Below are positions 36,201-49,403 of a stretch of DNA of 64,000 nt, one piece after another; position 1 is the first letter of the stretch; the number at the start of each line of letters is the position of its first letter. The position numbers and the translations under genes are program-made. This stretch comes from Sinonovacula constricta. Lineage: Eukaryota; Mollusca; Bivalvia; Cardiida; Solecurtidae. The notes beneath the pieces are model-generated. The model worked only from the letters and a program-made list of their open reading frames with translations. It ran no database searches and was not told the origin of the DNA. The stretch is taken from positions 29,674,152-29,738,151 of the forward strand of contig CM017559.1 of assembly GCA_007844125.1 (NCBI GenBank), written 5' to 3'.

Positions 36201-37555
36201 TGTACACAAATGATGATACTTTATAAATCCCGGTTTTCTTAATTTAGACTTAATAAGCACATTGATATAACAGGGCGCTTATAAATATGTCTTTAAGCAA
36301 ACTGTGTTTGTTTAAATAAAGTACACCATTTGAATATGTAAATTTTCATAATTTCATAATAATGTCGGTATCTTTTAAGTTTAGCCCATTTGTTCATGCC
36401 GAGTTACCTTAATTCGCTGTTGCAATGCGACAGTTTGGACCAATGCTGTCTTGCTTAAATTAAAAACAAACTAATTATAGTTACCTGAAAAGAACACGAG
36501 AAATTCTGTTTATTGATGCCGTACAGACATTTTAAAAATTAAGCATAATAACCCACTCGTCATTACAAACGTCTCTTCCACATCTGAAATACGCTCTACA
36601 AAGTATCTTAAACAGGGATAGGAAAAGTTCGGATACGACCTTTAAAGGCACCCACGTTTAAATCCGTTATTGACATGCATGATGTACTTTACAGTTACTT
36701 TGAACTTGTTTATGTTTGGACGCGGTTGTGTTAAATTATGCTAATGGATGTTCTTGTACCTTTTAGTTTGTGCACAGGAAATGCATTCTGAGAATTAATC
36801 CACATAATTATATTAAATATTATTTAAATATTATAAAAGAGATATAGGGTTCTTTAGCTATTCAAAATCACGTTTTCCGTCAGCAGACTTTCATACAGAT
36901 GTCACACTATAAGTCTTTGGTGACTTGAAATGGTTATGTAAATCGTTCAGTAGGGGTTTGGTTCATAAAACTACCAAAATACTGTGCTCATATCCCTAAG
37001 CAATCTTACCTACCCAACCTCGCTCCGGTTACATCATGTCAAGTCCATAACAATAACCAATGCTACGTTTATAAAACACGTGACAACAGTATTTGTTTCA
37101 GAAGACAAGTCATAACTAAACGTTTTGTAGTTTCTGATAATCAGTGTAAAATATCCGACTTCAGAAGTATTTCATTTATAAAATGTTTTATAAGCAATGC
37201 AGATCAAATGGAACATAAGGTCTGTGTTCAAACATATTTCCTAAAAGTCTTGTTAAATAGTAACATGGGCATATAAGTAGTGATATATGTTTATGCGTGT
37301 AAGAAAGAACTGAGTAAACGATTTTGCCCTTGTATCATTTCCGCCAGTTCATCAATGTATGCAAGTACAGTATTTCTACTTGATGCGGATAACACATATA
37401 TTAATTACTCATATAATCTATTAATATATACTTGAATTGCTTATAAAATATACAATCAGCAATTAGTTTTGTTTTGTCGTTTATTTAACTTTATACAAAA
37501 GTAATTGTTCAATGTAATGTAACAAAAAATATATATTCTTCTTCTTACGCGCATA

Positions 37556-37582
37556 CACACACACACATACACACACACAAGT
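37556..37582. repeat. Short (CA)n tract, allelic position to the 58740 tract
   Basis: About 27 bp of CA with a T interruption. The same flanks in unit C enclose about 80 bp of pure CA. Confidence 0.85.
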
Positions 37583-37883
37583 TAATATCGAAAGTTGTGG
37601 TTTTCATCTGTTCCTTTGCTATAAGAATATATGACACAATTCTATGGGCATATATTAAAACGCCGCTCGCAGATCTTGACTAATTCTTACACACTATAAA
37701 CAGATACATATTTATTTTTGCTTGAAGACATCTACCAGCCTGAAATGTACGTACACACAATCCTAAAGTACCTATACATCGACGGTGTTATAATGATAAC
37801 GAAACAAAAAGTCACATCTAGAACATGTCCTAAACCTTAATACGGTTGCTGAATCATGCGCTTTGAATGTGCAAATTTAGAAG

Positions 37884-37891
37884 TATATATA
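37884..37891 (+). promoter_or_regulatory. Possible TATA box of methyltransferase copy A
   Basis: TATATATA lies 61-68 bp before the start codon. In unit C the corresponding stretch is shortened and lacks this motif. Assignment is by position and motif only. Confidence 0.35.
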
Positions 37892-37951
37892 CAGCTGAAG
37901 TGGCTGCAGCGCATTTGCTAAGAAGCTAAGTTAAGCGACGGACTTACAAGG

Positions 37952-40900
37952 ATGACGTTTGTATATCATGGACCGAACAAGGCACAATGTTACTCCTCTG
38001 TTGCTCCGCATCACGTAGTCTGCTCTGAGTTAAATGGACAGCATATTCGGGATTATTTGGGTAACGTAGCGTTCTTTACAATATTTTATATAGAATTTTT
38101 AAACACTTTTAGATTTTAGTGTAATTATTTAGACACATGGATCTTTTTCAGCCATAAAATTGATTTATGATTCTGTTTCGTTATGAATGTTAACACTATG
38201 TAATCGTCTAACTGTAAAGTGCAAATTGTACAAAATTAAAAATGGTATCTTGTATTTTATTCCATTTCCAAGTGTCAGATGTCTACCAATCCCAAGGCCA
38301 ACAAATCTCTCCCCTTGTGGTGGCAGACTTTGGGACAGCCGACGGTGTTCTAACACTGACAACCATAATGCCAGTCATTGGTGGGTTTAATGCTAACATA
38401 CTACTTTTTTGGAAGACAACACAAAATAGAATGAATAGAAAAAACAGAATTTATGCACGATCAACTCGAACCAGAGCTGTTTGTTTTTCATTTGTTAAAC
38501 ATGATCATTATCTCAAGTACACTTTAAGCACTTTTTTCTGTTATTGCTTATCAGTTATGTATTTTATCGGCCATGACGTTTTATAGATCCAAACAATATC
38601 TTCAACAATATCTAAAACGGCCGCATGTAATGTGTTTTGTTGTACGAAATACATTATAATTGCCAATTGCAAGTAAGTAACACACGAGACAAAACTGTTT
38701 AGTATGTAAATATGTTTAGTCGTATTTTCTATAGTCAATTGTACATTGCCGCAAATATTTCGTTCTGCATTTCTCCGGTTTAAAAACATCCAGCGTACAA
38801 CTAAATGTGTGTTAGTCATACTTTAATTATTTAATACAGAAGAAAGCGCACTATGTTGGATCCTTATCTGAGGGCTTCATTATAAAAAAATTCAAGATAA
38901 ATCCTAAACTTCCCCCTAACCGCAGTCAATATATTTGAAACCTCTGCATACGTTGATTTATTGTGATGCATAATGACTCTCATGATCAAAAAGACGGGAA
39001 TGTGTTTCTTTCTTATTATTAGAGTCTTTGAAAAAAGAAAACAAAGGAGTCGTGGTAATACTAAATGACCAGCCTTGCAACGACTGGGAGACACTCCAAG
39101 AAAATAAAAAAGGCAAGTCAAATCAATATTTACCATAGTTTTATTTTTAAATTTGTTATGTTACTGTTCATGCTTCGAACTAAGATTTAAGGCAAGCATT
39201 ATATTTTGATGATTGCTTGTCATATCTTTTAAAAGCTTCCGATGAACTCTTACCTGAATGTTCGCAGTAATCTAATCGTATTTTGACAATCTTATTTCTA
39301 AGAAATAACCATACTTCCAATATCGTGTATTAACAATAACTAACAGAGTCCTTTTCTTTGACAGATTTCAGGATTGACGACATTGATGGCGTGATGGTAT
39401 ACTTGTCTACAAAGGATTTTGATAAGCAATGTGCTCCCACTGGGTTCATTGACTTTGGAATTGCTAGTCTTTCTATCCAATATATACCGTAGGTACCTAT
39501 AATTTGGAACACAACACGTGTCCAGCAATATACTAGCCATGTTTGTTATTCAGATACAAATCCTAATTTCGCAAGTACATCTTTTTCATTACCTTACTCA
39601 ATTTAAGCACGTTTAAAATACAGTTCTAAAATGTTTGATGTGTGTTTGATTGGACTACGTGTTGATTTAATCAATATTTTGCTCTGGCTTTCCAGATATC
39701 ACGTAGATGTTATGAAATCATAGTGGCTTCATCAAAACAAGGGATGCAAATTTGACTCGTCAAAATATTCTGCATAACTGTTTTATCCTCTTTATTATGA
39801 TTTCAGAAGTCTGTCTATTGAAAAAGAAATGTTCGCAACATGCAAAAATATTACCTACGAAGAACGCCAACGAATTTCAGAAGAATTTATAATACGTTGG
39901 AAACACTTCCTTACGACTAGAAGCAAGGAAATCAAACTAGGTAGGCACACGAAGCTGCAAGTATCTACTTACTTAAATAATAAATAAAATTGTGTCCATC
40001 TATATGTGTGTATATACCATGTTTCGGATATACAATGTTGGTACTACGCGTGTGTCCCATATCCTTTTCATACGCATAGATAATAATTGCCTATTTATGC
40101 ATGGTAAGACATATACTATGCATTTGGTATGGAATGCACGAAATACCCATGCCATTCTATATCATTTATAGTTTTTTTTCCCTCATTGTTATTATAACAA
40201 AATCTGTGCCATATAAAGTATCACATAAATATGCTTTTTTAAGCGGTTTTCCCCTATCCGAAATTGATTCTTCGTTGTTGCGCGGAAATGCGTACATTTT
40301 AAATGGTGGTTCTAATGATTAGTCTCAATTTCCGACCAAAAGTATGCAGTGTGTTAAGCATTGTCTGTAGGTTTTGCTCTCAACCCGATACCAATACAAC
40401 ATCATCTGTATACAAGAAGACACCTACATATAATTCATCTGTACAACCATATTCCTTGTCCCAATTAAATAATGTTTTCGGAGAGAGAGCTTATAATAAA
40501 GTTTATATCACCAGTAATGAAAATTATCGCACAAACTAGTCTAGGTCTGTGCGTCTAGAGGTTAGGTGTTATCCCCCTTAAGTGACTGGTTGTATTCCAA
40601 ATGTTATGAAAGGACTGCTCCAATGTTAATATACGTGTTTGTGAGACTTTATTGTAAAAGTATTTTCATCGTGTCGTGCCTCTAGTTCGATGGCTACGGT
40701 CTTTTGTGCATACTTTGACACCTTATATAATTGTGTGCTCGCAGCGTGCAATGTTATGTTTAACATTGTTTGCTTGGTTTGCTGTTTCTGACTCGCTGCT
40801 TTTTTCACATGTTTACCTTGTCCTTTTACTCATTAGTACGTAATGTCCTCTTAAGCAATACCTCAATTAGTTTCTGATCCAATTTATTGAAGTTTCTTGT

Positions 40901-43195
40901 ATAAATGTTCAATTTAAAACATCAGCCACAGCGACACAATTATGTGCTCACCCCATCACATGATTGGAAGTATTTATCAAGACTTTAATTCAGGTGGACG
41001 GCTGTCTTGCTCATTTGTCATGGATAGTTCGTATGATGAGAGCAGATATCTGCAGCTAATGAGCGATGTTTGGACAGACATGTACACTGAAGGCATTATC
41101 AATCAGGTAGGCTAGATACTTATAAATGTAAAATGAAAACAATCACAACAATCCTTGAAAGGTCTTGAAGCTTCAATTATCAAGCTTTTTATTTAATCTT
41201 TGTTCAATTTACTTTACTATAGCCTTAGGAAGAAATGTTTCTAAATTGCTACCAAAAATTATTAACGTTGGCTAGCAACTAGCTTTATTTATACTTAAAT
41301 AAACTGTGTTATTTAAAAAAATAGTTACCGTTTGCTGTGATAAATAACATTAAACTATTTACCATATTTTTTATCTTTGAAAATGCAAAGTACATGACAT
41401 GATAATAGAGTTTAAATAGGGAAACTGTTTTCGAGTTTAATTTTCTCTTTAATTATATTGTGCACTAATAAAGGACATCAGTAGTAAAAGGAAACCAGTG
41501 CTTCTAAAAATATGTAGGCTTATAAATTGCCTTCCTTCATAAGACTGTCCGGCTGATTGTTTGTGTAATAAAATATTTTCAGCACGAATATAATAAGACC
41601 GTAGTTCAAGCTTTATCGGCAAATCAATCAGACATCTTTGCACCGTTTGAAAACAACATTTTCGCTGGGTTCGAGATACTGAGTTTTACAACAAGCAACC
41701 TGAGTGCTAGTTGGCAGGACAACATCAACCGAATCTCAGGTAGACTTTTACGCAATACATGTTTATACTATAGTTATTGAGCTATGAACGGATCCACTGG
41801 TATACATGATAAAACATGTACTGAAAAACGACAACAACACAACAACATCAGCAGATGCTTCGAGCAGCAGAAACAAAAATAACAACTTATATCTACAACC
41901 GCATCACCACTATATTTAAACATATGTCGCCTTTTCTCAAGTACGTAACAATTCATAAAGAAAAATAGTACCCACTACATGTAAGCCAAAACGACGGCTT
42001 TTTTAAATTAATACACGACTTTATGCAATAAAAATCCTTATAATCAAATGCTCTAGACCCTTAAGTTTTAAACGATGTTAGAAACTATCCATTCGGTTTT
42101 CCTTCTCGTATGATATTCAATTTATGGCATACTGACATTTACGTTTTAACGCAAAGCATGTAACATAAATTTCCGTCTTATTTTGATAGACAACAATTGA
42201 CGCACTCGCTATTCGTTGAGTTCACGCTAGCTGACGTCAACGCGAATATTGGTTGCATTTTAAACTGGCTATCCTGTTATTCGGAGCATTCGACGCACAC
42301 AATATTTGTACGATGTGCGTTGGGTACGACTACGGTGGTCAGTTTAAATTATAGGAACATTAAGATGTCGAAAACCTGTTGAATATCGCATGATATTGTC
42401 TTTAAATTACAGAAACACTGGCCTAGCAGTTTTAAAATCAAATCATTCTTTGAGCATGATCAACTTATCACGTATTTGGTTCGTGACATATAAGTCAATC
42501 ATAAACATCGAACTATATCCAGCCAAAACTTTTTCGCGAATCGAATGTTGTTGTATTAAGAACGAAGTAAGTGATGCAAAGTACAATCACGTTAACGGGC
42601 ATCTTTAATAGACGGGGGCGGGGGCGACTTGCTGTGTAATGCGGGATTTGGTACTTTTTGGTCAGTAACTTGTATGAAGGTAATTGACACACGTTAATAA
42701 ATAAGCAGATTTAATCAAACTTTATTCCCCAGAAACCTCTGTTCGTGTGGCTATGCTACTACGACTGTGCAGTGATAAAACAAAACTACGTCACAACTGT
42801 CATGCGTTGCTGCTGCCGCGATGCAGCAGAAACTGACTTACGTTATACAATGTGTTCATAGGCAATATTATCTGCTGCGAGTGCAGATTTTTGCTGCCAC
42901 ACATATGTATTGCCATAGTTTTAATAAATTAAGAACGATTAAAGCTTTGATTATAATTTCAACAGATGCTGATAGCGCCAGGTCTTTGTACGCAGAGAAA
43001 TTAACAGCATACTTTCAAAGTTGGACACGAGCCTCAATGGCCACGGCAATGGTGAATTTCCGGTCAAGCGATGAAGTGAAGACCCTATTGGACTTATTCT
43101 ACAGCAGGGTTACGGACAAATTTACTCGATCAGTCAGCGCGTTTGTCAGCACGCCTTTCATTTTAGGACATATTTTGCTGCACAAAATTCAATAA
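37952..43195 (+). CDS. SABATH-family (Methyltransf_7) SAM-dependent methyltransferase, copy A, 8 exons
   Basis: Exons are 37952-38060, 38279-38380, 39023-39112, 39365-39488, 39807-39940, 40994-41106, 41583-41739 and 42966-43195. They total 1059 nt and give 352 residues, within the usual size of the family. Splice phases agree throughout and exons 1-7 are supported by copy C. SAM-binding motif I is VADFGTADG (51-59). The family signature LNDQPCND (84-91) aligns with the plant consensus LNDLPGNDF. FGIASLSIQYIP (131-142) occupies the SLHWLS-like active-site strand. KHFLTTRSKEI..GGRL (174-190) matches the FLxxRxxEL..GG block. SABATH enzymes transfer the SAM methyl group to small-molecule carboxyl groups or to nitrogen; the substrate here is unknown. 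No signal peptide or membrane segment is seen, so a cytosolic enzyme is expected. Intron 3 has a GC donor (AAG|GCAAGT), which is GT in copy C. AATAAA overlaps the stop codon and another lies at 43503. Start choice: the ATG gives the same N-terminus in copies A and C. Confidence 0.85.
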
Positions 43196-43502
43196 AATGA
43201 CCTTACCTACCATCTGTGTTGCCTTATTGGTGGCTACATGTAGTATGCGGCTAGAATGCTTTTGTCTGCTAGGTCGAGATATTTGTATGATCCCTCGAGT
43301 GGTATTACTTGCGGCTACATACCAGGTTTGCAATCGGCATTTGCATATAGGAATGTAGTGTTGACGATTTAAATCAAAGCGAAAGTCACAGAGCAGTTTA
43401 CTTTAGTTAGTCTACCTAGCAACTAATAATTGGGAGTTAAGTTTTAATTCAGCGTATTTTGTTCAGTTCGATAGCAGTTATTTTAAACCTATTTGTTGTT
43501 TC

Positions 43503-43508
43503 AATAAA
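43503..43508 (+). terminator. Likely poly(A) signal of methyltransferase copy A
   Basis: AATAAA occurs about 310 bp after the stop codon in an AT-rich 3' flank. A second AATAAA at 43191-43196 overlaps the TAA stop codon and is too close to be the only signal. Confidence 0.4.
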
Positions 43509-43970
43509 AAGTATTGTATTTTAATATAATTTCTATAATGTTTATTGTCTATGATGTTAGTGACCTTGTTGTGGCTTTTATCCCAACGTATAATATATAT
43601 TTTAGAAGAGATGACTGTTTTGCAGCTAAAGAGATTTTTTTGTATGTTTTAAGAATGTTATATGGCATTTGTTTATAAAATATACATCACAAATAAATTA
43701 TATTAATATCGGCTCGAAGTCCAAGTATTATTTTTATGTTTCATAATGTTAGATGTCGTCTTTCCTGCGACCATGCCGCTTTAAGCCCTTTTGGTGATGT
43801 TAAACGGTCTTTGCAAACAACCTGTTTGAAACAACTACCAGTTTTCTTTTCATATTTTGAGACATTTATGCAGACACACTGTTCACACTTATTATGTTTG
43901 TAAGTTTCAGACGCCGACTGGATGCGGAGTAATTGTGTGGTGTATTCATACATATTTATGTTCCTGACAT

Positions 43971-44269
43971 AAATAAAATCATCGTTTGCAATAACAGTTT
44001 TGTTAAAAACTTACCAATTTTTACCTAGAGTTAGATTTTTGACGACTGGATTTCCTGCTTATGCCGAATGGTCTACTTTGAAGGAAAGATTCTATCCCTT
44101 GTCTTAAAAATGAATGATCTTGGAATTAGAATATAACAAAGCTAATTATCTTTATCATTTTAAATCGACTTAGAAATATTATGCACACTTCATGCGTATT
44201 TAATGTTTAATGTCACTATCAAGCCAATCAGTGTTTTGATTATGTCTAACGTACATTGTATATATATCT
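43971..44269. other. Spacer between duplication units A and B
   Basis: No gene or repeat recognised. Confidence 0.4.
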
Positions 44270-45484
44270 ATATGATATTTTTACAACCCAATAATTCCAT
44301 GTCGGCCATATATATGGCCTAATAACATGTCGGTAATCTAAAACCGGAAATTCATACGGCCTAGTAACTCCAATAACACAGTGTTGGCAATTCAAAGACC
44401 TAACGGGTTCATATCAGTAGCTTATACGACCTCATAATCTCACTTAGATGCGGCCTAATAATTAAAGCTGGTATCCGACAGTTTGGTCCAAATACATTTT
44501 CATTAAACATCATAATACACCATTGTTACATGAAGAGATCTCGCAAATTGATGTTTATTGATGTCCTTCATCTGTTTTAAAAATGAACCATAACGTAACA
44601 ATCGTCGTTTCCAACATGTATTTCCTATCTGAAACACAGTTATCTACTTTTAAATTTAGAAAACCACGTGACCAGGATTTAGCTTTTCCACGCCATCCTC
44701 TCTGACGTCGATGTCTATTTCTAACAGAAATCCAAATCGTTATTATTTATAGATTTGAAAAGAATGAATATTGAAGTGTTGATTAACGAGCTAGACTGCT
44801 TTACAAATATCCTAAAAAGGGTTAAGATATTATAACATATATTAGATATAGGCAAACTCTCGAATGCCACTTTTAAAGACCAAATATAATATCTTAAGAG
44901 GACCCGATTATTTAAAACACTTTTTATTGAAATCCTCAAAATAACCATTTCAAATAATTGAGAGTTGAAATCAAAGTCCCCGAGTGCTGTATAGGAATTA
45001 TTGTATGTGACCCCGTTTCGCTTGGAGAAAATGCACACGAATGTCTGGCCGGAATTATATTGTCAAATTAACATCTTTAAAGTGACTTTAAAGGAACGGA
45101 TTAGGTTAAGTAAATATATTTTTGCTAAAAATAATCCGTTTCTTTAAAATCACTTATCGTTCTGCCACTATTGGGATCCAGTATAAGAAAAAAAACATAA
45201 AGTTCTACCGTACAACCAAAGTCCCCAACTGCTTTGAAAGAATAAGCTTGTATGTGTCCCCATGATAGTTGGTAATACATGCATTGCTGTTGTTCCCGGT
45301 TCTATTGTAAAAATCACATTGTTTAAAAGAAAAGAATTTAAAAGAAATGAAATCATGTCAGCCGAATACTTATTTTTAGCTTTAACCAATTTTGCAATAT
45401 TAACTTAAGAGACGCAACATTAAAGAAGTCCCCGTTTATAGTGGTTAAATACCAAATCCCTTTTTGATACCAAATACACAAATA

Positions 45485-45552
45485 TGTGTGTATGCGTGCG
45501 TGCGTGCGAGCGTGCGTGCGTGCGTTCTCGCGTGTGTGTCTGTGTGTGTGTA

Positions 45553-45624
<72 letters not shown>

Positions 45625-45641
45625 TGAGTGAGTGTGTGTGT
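45485..45641. repeat. (GT)n microsatellite with GCGT and GAGT segments
   Basis: About 155 bp, starting as GCGTGCGT units and passing into a long pure GT tract. It is absent at the corresponding place in unit A. His/Thr-rich minus-strand frames here are artefacts. Confidence 0.95.
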
Positions 45642-46792
45642 ACGGCTCATTGTAGTAAAATGAATTTAAGAAACATTTATACGAATATACAAAAGGAAAG
45701 GTGAAGACAATCACTTGAAAATGTCATAGATTCAATGGTCGTGTCATTTGAAATTCGTTTAAGTTTACGGTCGTCTTCTTAAAAATGTTTATTTCCAGTC
45801 ACATTCAAGGTGGTATGCGACAGTTTGGACCAAAGATGTGTTGCTCAAATAAACAACTAAATTATGGTTATTTGAAAAGAACCCGAGAAAATCTGTTAAT
45901 GATGCCGTACATATATTTGAAAACTTAAGCATCACACCCACCCGCCATTACAAACATGTATTCCACATCTGAATCACGCTCTACAATAAAGTTATTTTCC
46001 AAATCCTCTTAAACAGGGATAAGAAAAGTTCGGATATCGCCTTTAAAGGCGCCCAATTTTAATTATTGACATGCATGATGTAGGGTTTTTAGCTATCCCA
46101 CGCACGGTTTCTGTCAGCAGACCTTTATACAGATGTCACACTATAAGTCTTTGGTGACTTGAAATGGTTATGTAAATCGTACAATAGGGATTTTGTTCAT
46201 ACAACTGCTATGATAAGGTGCGCATATCCCTAAACAATCTAACCTACCCGAACTTCCCCCGGTTACATCATGTCCAGTCCAGAACAATAACCAAAGCTAC
46301 GTTTATAAAACACGTGACAACGAACAGTATTTGTTTTAGAACACAAGTCATAACTAAACGTTTTCTAGTTTCCGATTATCGGTGTAAAAATATCCGACTG
46401 CAGAAATAATGTTTAATAAGCAATGTAGATCAAATTGAAGATATGGCCCCTGTTCAAACATATTTCCTAATAGTCTTGTAAAAATATAATATATTTTTTT
46501 AAATAAGCAAATAGTAACATGGGCATATAGGTATTGATATATGTTTATAGGAGTTAGAAAGTACTGAATTAACGAATTTACTCTTGCATCACATCACGTC
46601 TCACATGTTTACCTTGTCCTTTTTACCCATTAGTACTTAATGTCCTCATGAGGCAATACATCAATTAATTTCTTATCCATTTTATTAAAGTTTTTTTTAT
46701 AACTTTTCAATTTAAAACATCAGTAAGAGCAACGCGATTATGTGCTCACCACATCACATGATCGGAAGTATTTATCAAGAATTTTAATTCAG

Positions 46793-48956
46793 GTGGACGG
46801 CTGTCTTTTTCATTGATGAAGGATAGTTCGTAGGATAAGAGCAGCTATCTGCAGCTGATGAGCGCTGTTTGGACAGACATGTACACTGAAGCCATTATTA
46901 ATCAGGTTGGCTAGATATTTATAAATGAAAACTTAAAATAGTCACAAAAACCTTAAAAGGTGTAGGAGCTTCAATTATCTAGCTTTTTTTCAACCTTTGC
47001 ATAATTTACGTAGATATAACCTTAGGAAAATTTGCTTCTACCTTACTATCAAAAATAATGAAAGTTGACTAGTCATTAGCTTTATTAATACTGAAATCAA
47101 CTGTGTTATTTAAAAATAGTCGTTTATTGTTATTAATACCATTTAACTATTCAGCATATTTTTTATCTTTAAAAATGCAAGGTAAATGACATATTATTAA
47201 AGTATTAACTGGTTTACTGGTTTGGTTTTTAGTTGTCTCTTTAATTAGATTGTGCACATATAAAGGACCAGAGTAGTAAAAACAAGTCGTTGCTTCTACA
47301 AATTTGTAGGCTTATACATTGTCTTCCTTCATAATACTGTCCGGCTGATTGTTTGTGTATTTTTCTTTCACCACAAGTATAATCAAACTGTAGTACAAAT
47401 TGCACTGGCAAAAAAGTTAGACATTTTTGCACCGTTTGAAAAAAAACATCTTCGCTGAGTTCGAGATACTGATTTTCACAACAAACAATCTGAGTGCTAG
47501 TTGGAAGGACAACATCAACCAAATCTCAGGTAAACTTTTATGCAATACATTTTTCATACACTAATATTATTGAGATATAAACAGATTCACTAGTCTACAT
47601 GTTTAGATATGTACTGAAGAACGACAACAACACCAGCAGACTCTTCGAGCAGCTGCAGCACCAACAACAATAACCAATAAATAATAACAACTACAACCGC
47701 AACACCACTATAAATGTATATAGATTTTTAAAGAACGTAAGAATTTATAAGACAAATAAAATAAAAATACCCACTACATGTAAGCAAAAACGACGGCTTT
47801 TTAAATTATTACACGACTGAATGCAAAAAACGTTCTTATAATCAAATACTCTAGAGCCTCAAGTTTTAAACTATGTTAAAAACTATCCATTAGGTTTATC
47901 CTTCTCGTATGCCAAACAATTTTATCCTTCTCGTATGCCAAACAATTTAGAGCAAAATGGCATTTACTTTTTATCGCAAAGTATGTAACATAAAATTCCG
48001 TCGTACTTTGATAGACAGCTATTCACGCACTCGGTATTCGTAATTGTCACGCTAGCTGACGTCAACGGGAACAGGGTTTGCATTTTAAACTGGCTATCTA
48101 ATTATTGGGATCATTCAACGGACACAATATTTGTACGATGTACACGGGGTACATCCTGTTTAAATGATAGGAACATTTGCGATGTCGAAAACCCGTTGAA
48201 TATCGCATGATATTGACTTTTAATTACAGAAACATTAGTCTAGGCGAACCAGTGAACAGAGGATTTATCATCAAAGAATTATAAAATAAAACTATAAAAT
48301 CATTCTTTGAGCACAATCAGCTAATCACGTATTGTGACATATTAGTAGGTCGTAAACTTAGGAAAGTATCAAACGAAAACTTGTCTGGAAATGTAGGTTG
48401 TTGTATTAAGAATGAAGTAGGTAATGCGAGGTAAAATCACTTTAACATGCATCTTTAATAGAGGAGGTGGTGGCTAGCTGTGTAATGTGTGATTTTGTAC
48501 TTCTTGGCCAGTAACTTGTATAAATGAATTTGGCTTACGTAAATAAATAAATAAATTTAATCATACTTTATTCCCCAGAAACCTTTATTCATGTAGCTAT
48601 GCTACTACGACTGTGCAGTAATACCACACAACTACGTCACAACTGTCATGCGTTGCTGCTGCCGTGAAGCAGCAGAAACTGACTTACGTTATACAATGTG
48701 TTCATACAAAATACATTCTGCTGCGAGTGCAGATTTTGCTGCCACACATATGTATTTTCAGCTTTTAAAAAAGTTAAGAACGAATAAAGCTCGTTTTAAA
48801 TTTTCAACAGATGCTGATAGCGCCAGGTTTTGTACGCAGAGAAGATAACAACAAACTTCCAAAGTTGGACACGATCCTCAATGGCCTCGGCAATGGTGAA
48901 TTTCCAGTCATGCGAGGAAGTGAAGACCCTACTGGACCTATTCTACAGCAGGGTTA
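46793..48956 (+). pseudogene. SABATH-type methyltransferase pseudogene, copy B (exons 6-8)
   Basis: Three blocks match exons 6, 7 and 8 of copy A: 46793-46905 (113 nt, same length), 47372-47529 (158 nt, one more than A) and 48811 to about 48956 (3' part lost). Exon 6 contains an in-frame TAG at 46831-46833. Exon 7 has lost its AG acceptor (CAG to CAC) and gained one A in a poly-A run, giving a frameshift and an early TGA. Exon 8 has lost one base after GCCAGG, and its end is deleted, with similarity jumping to sequence about 350 bp past the copy A stop codon. Exons 1-5 are absent: flanking sequence passes directly from the equivalent of about 37336 to about 40805 of copy A at about 46596. The copy cannot encode an enzyme. 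Frames at 48648-48848 and 48830-49156 are remnants of its last exon and intron. Confidence 0.85.
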
Positions 48957-49346
48957 TCTATGATGTTAGCGACCGTATTGTATCTTTTGTCCCAACCTAT
49001 AATATATATTGTAGAAGAGGTGACTGTTTGCAGCTGAAGCCTTTTATATGTTTTAAGAATGTTATATTGTATTTGTATATAAAATATACATGGCAAATAA
49101 AATATATTAATCTCGGCCCGAATTACAAGTTTTTGTTATGTTTCATGCCGCTTTAAGCCCTTTGATGATGTTAAACCGTCTTTGCAATCAATCTGTTTAG
49201 AACATCAACATGTTTTCTTTTCATATTTCTACACATTCATGTAGACACCCTCTCCACGGTTATTATGTGTGTAAGTATTAGACACCGACTGGTTGCGGAG
49301 TAATTTTGTGGTATATTTATGCATATTTATATTCCTGAAATAAGTA

Positions 49347-49391
49347 ACGTATATCGTATCGTGTGACAACTGTTACGGTTCCAGAACTGTA
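49347..49391 (+). repeat. Left arm of a ~45-bp inverted repeat
   Basis: CGTATATCGTATCGTGTGACAACTG followed by TTACGGTTCCAGAACTGTA is the near-exact reverse complement of about 53674-53723, which carries an extra four-base duplication. It starts exactly where similarity between units A and B ends. Confidence 0.75.
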
Positions 49392-49403
49392 TATATATAC
49401 ATA

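Larger units (their letters stand above)
33823..43970 (+). repeat. Segmental duplication unit A (carries intact methyltransferase copy A)
   Basis: The left edge, near TTTGACCGAAATAGTCCTCG, matches unit C at about 56249, and the two stay alignable through the gene. Unit B (44270-49345) matches from about 35766 onward and past the gene to about 43970. The 33.8-37.9 kb part shows no gene of its own. A 65-codon acidic Ser/Asp/Asn-rich frame at 35231-35428 is not preserved in unit C. Confidence 0.82.
44270..49345 (+). repeat. Segmental duplication unit B (carries pseudogene copy B)
   Basis: Starts near TATTTTTACAACCCAATAATTCC, matching unit A at about 35766, and ends near 49345, matching about 43970. 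Relative to A it lacks about 37337-40804 and about 43125-43545, and it has a second helping of the TTTGGACCAA repeat (44460 and 45815) with a long GT tract. The region 44.27-46.79 kb has no gene. Confidence 0.78.

Noticed and set aside
42197..42382. Possible extra exon in intron 7 of copy A
   Set aside because: Exon 7 ends in phase 1 and joins exon 8 at 42966 directly in frame. The 42.2 kb frame is not kept in copies B and C.
45420..45714. His/Thr repeat proteins on the minus strand
   Set aside because: Produced by the GT dinucleotide tract. No other coding sign.
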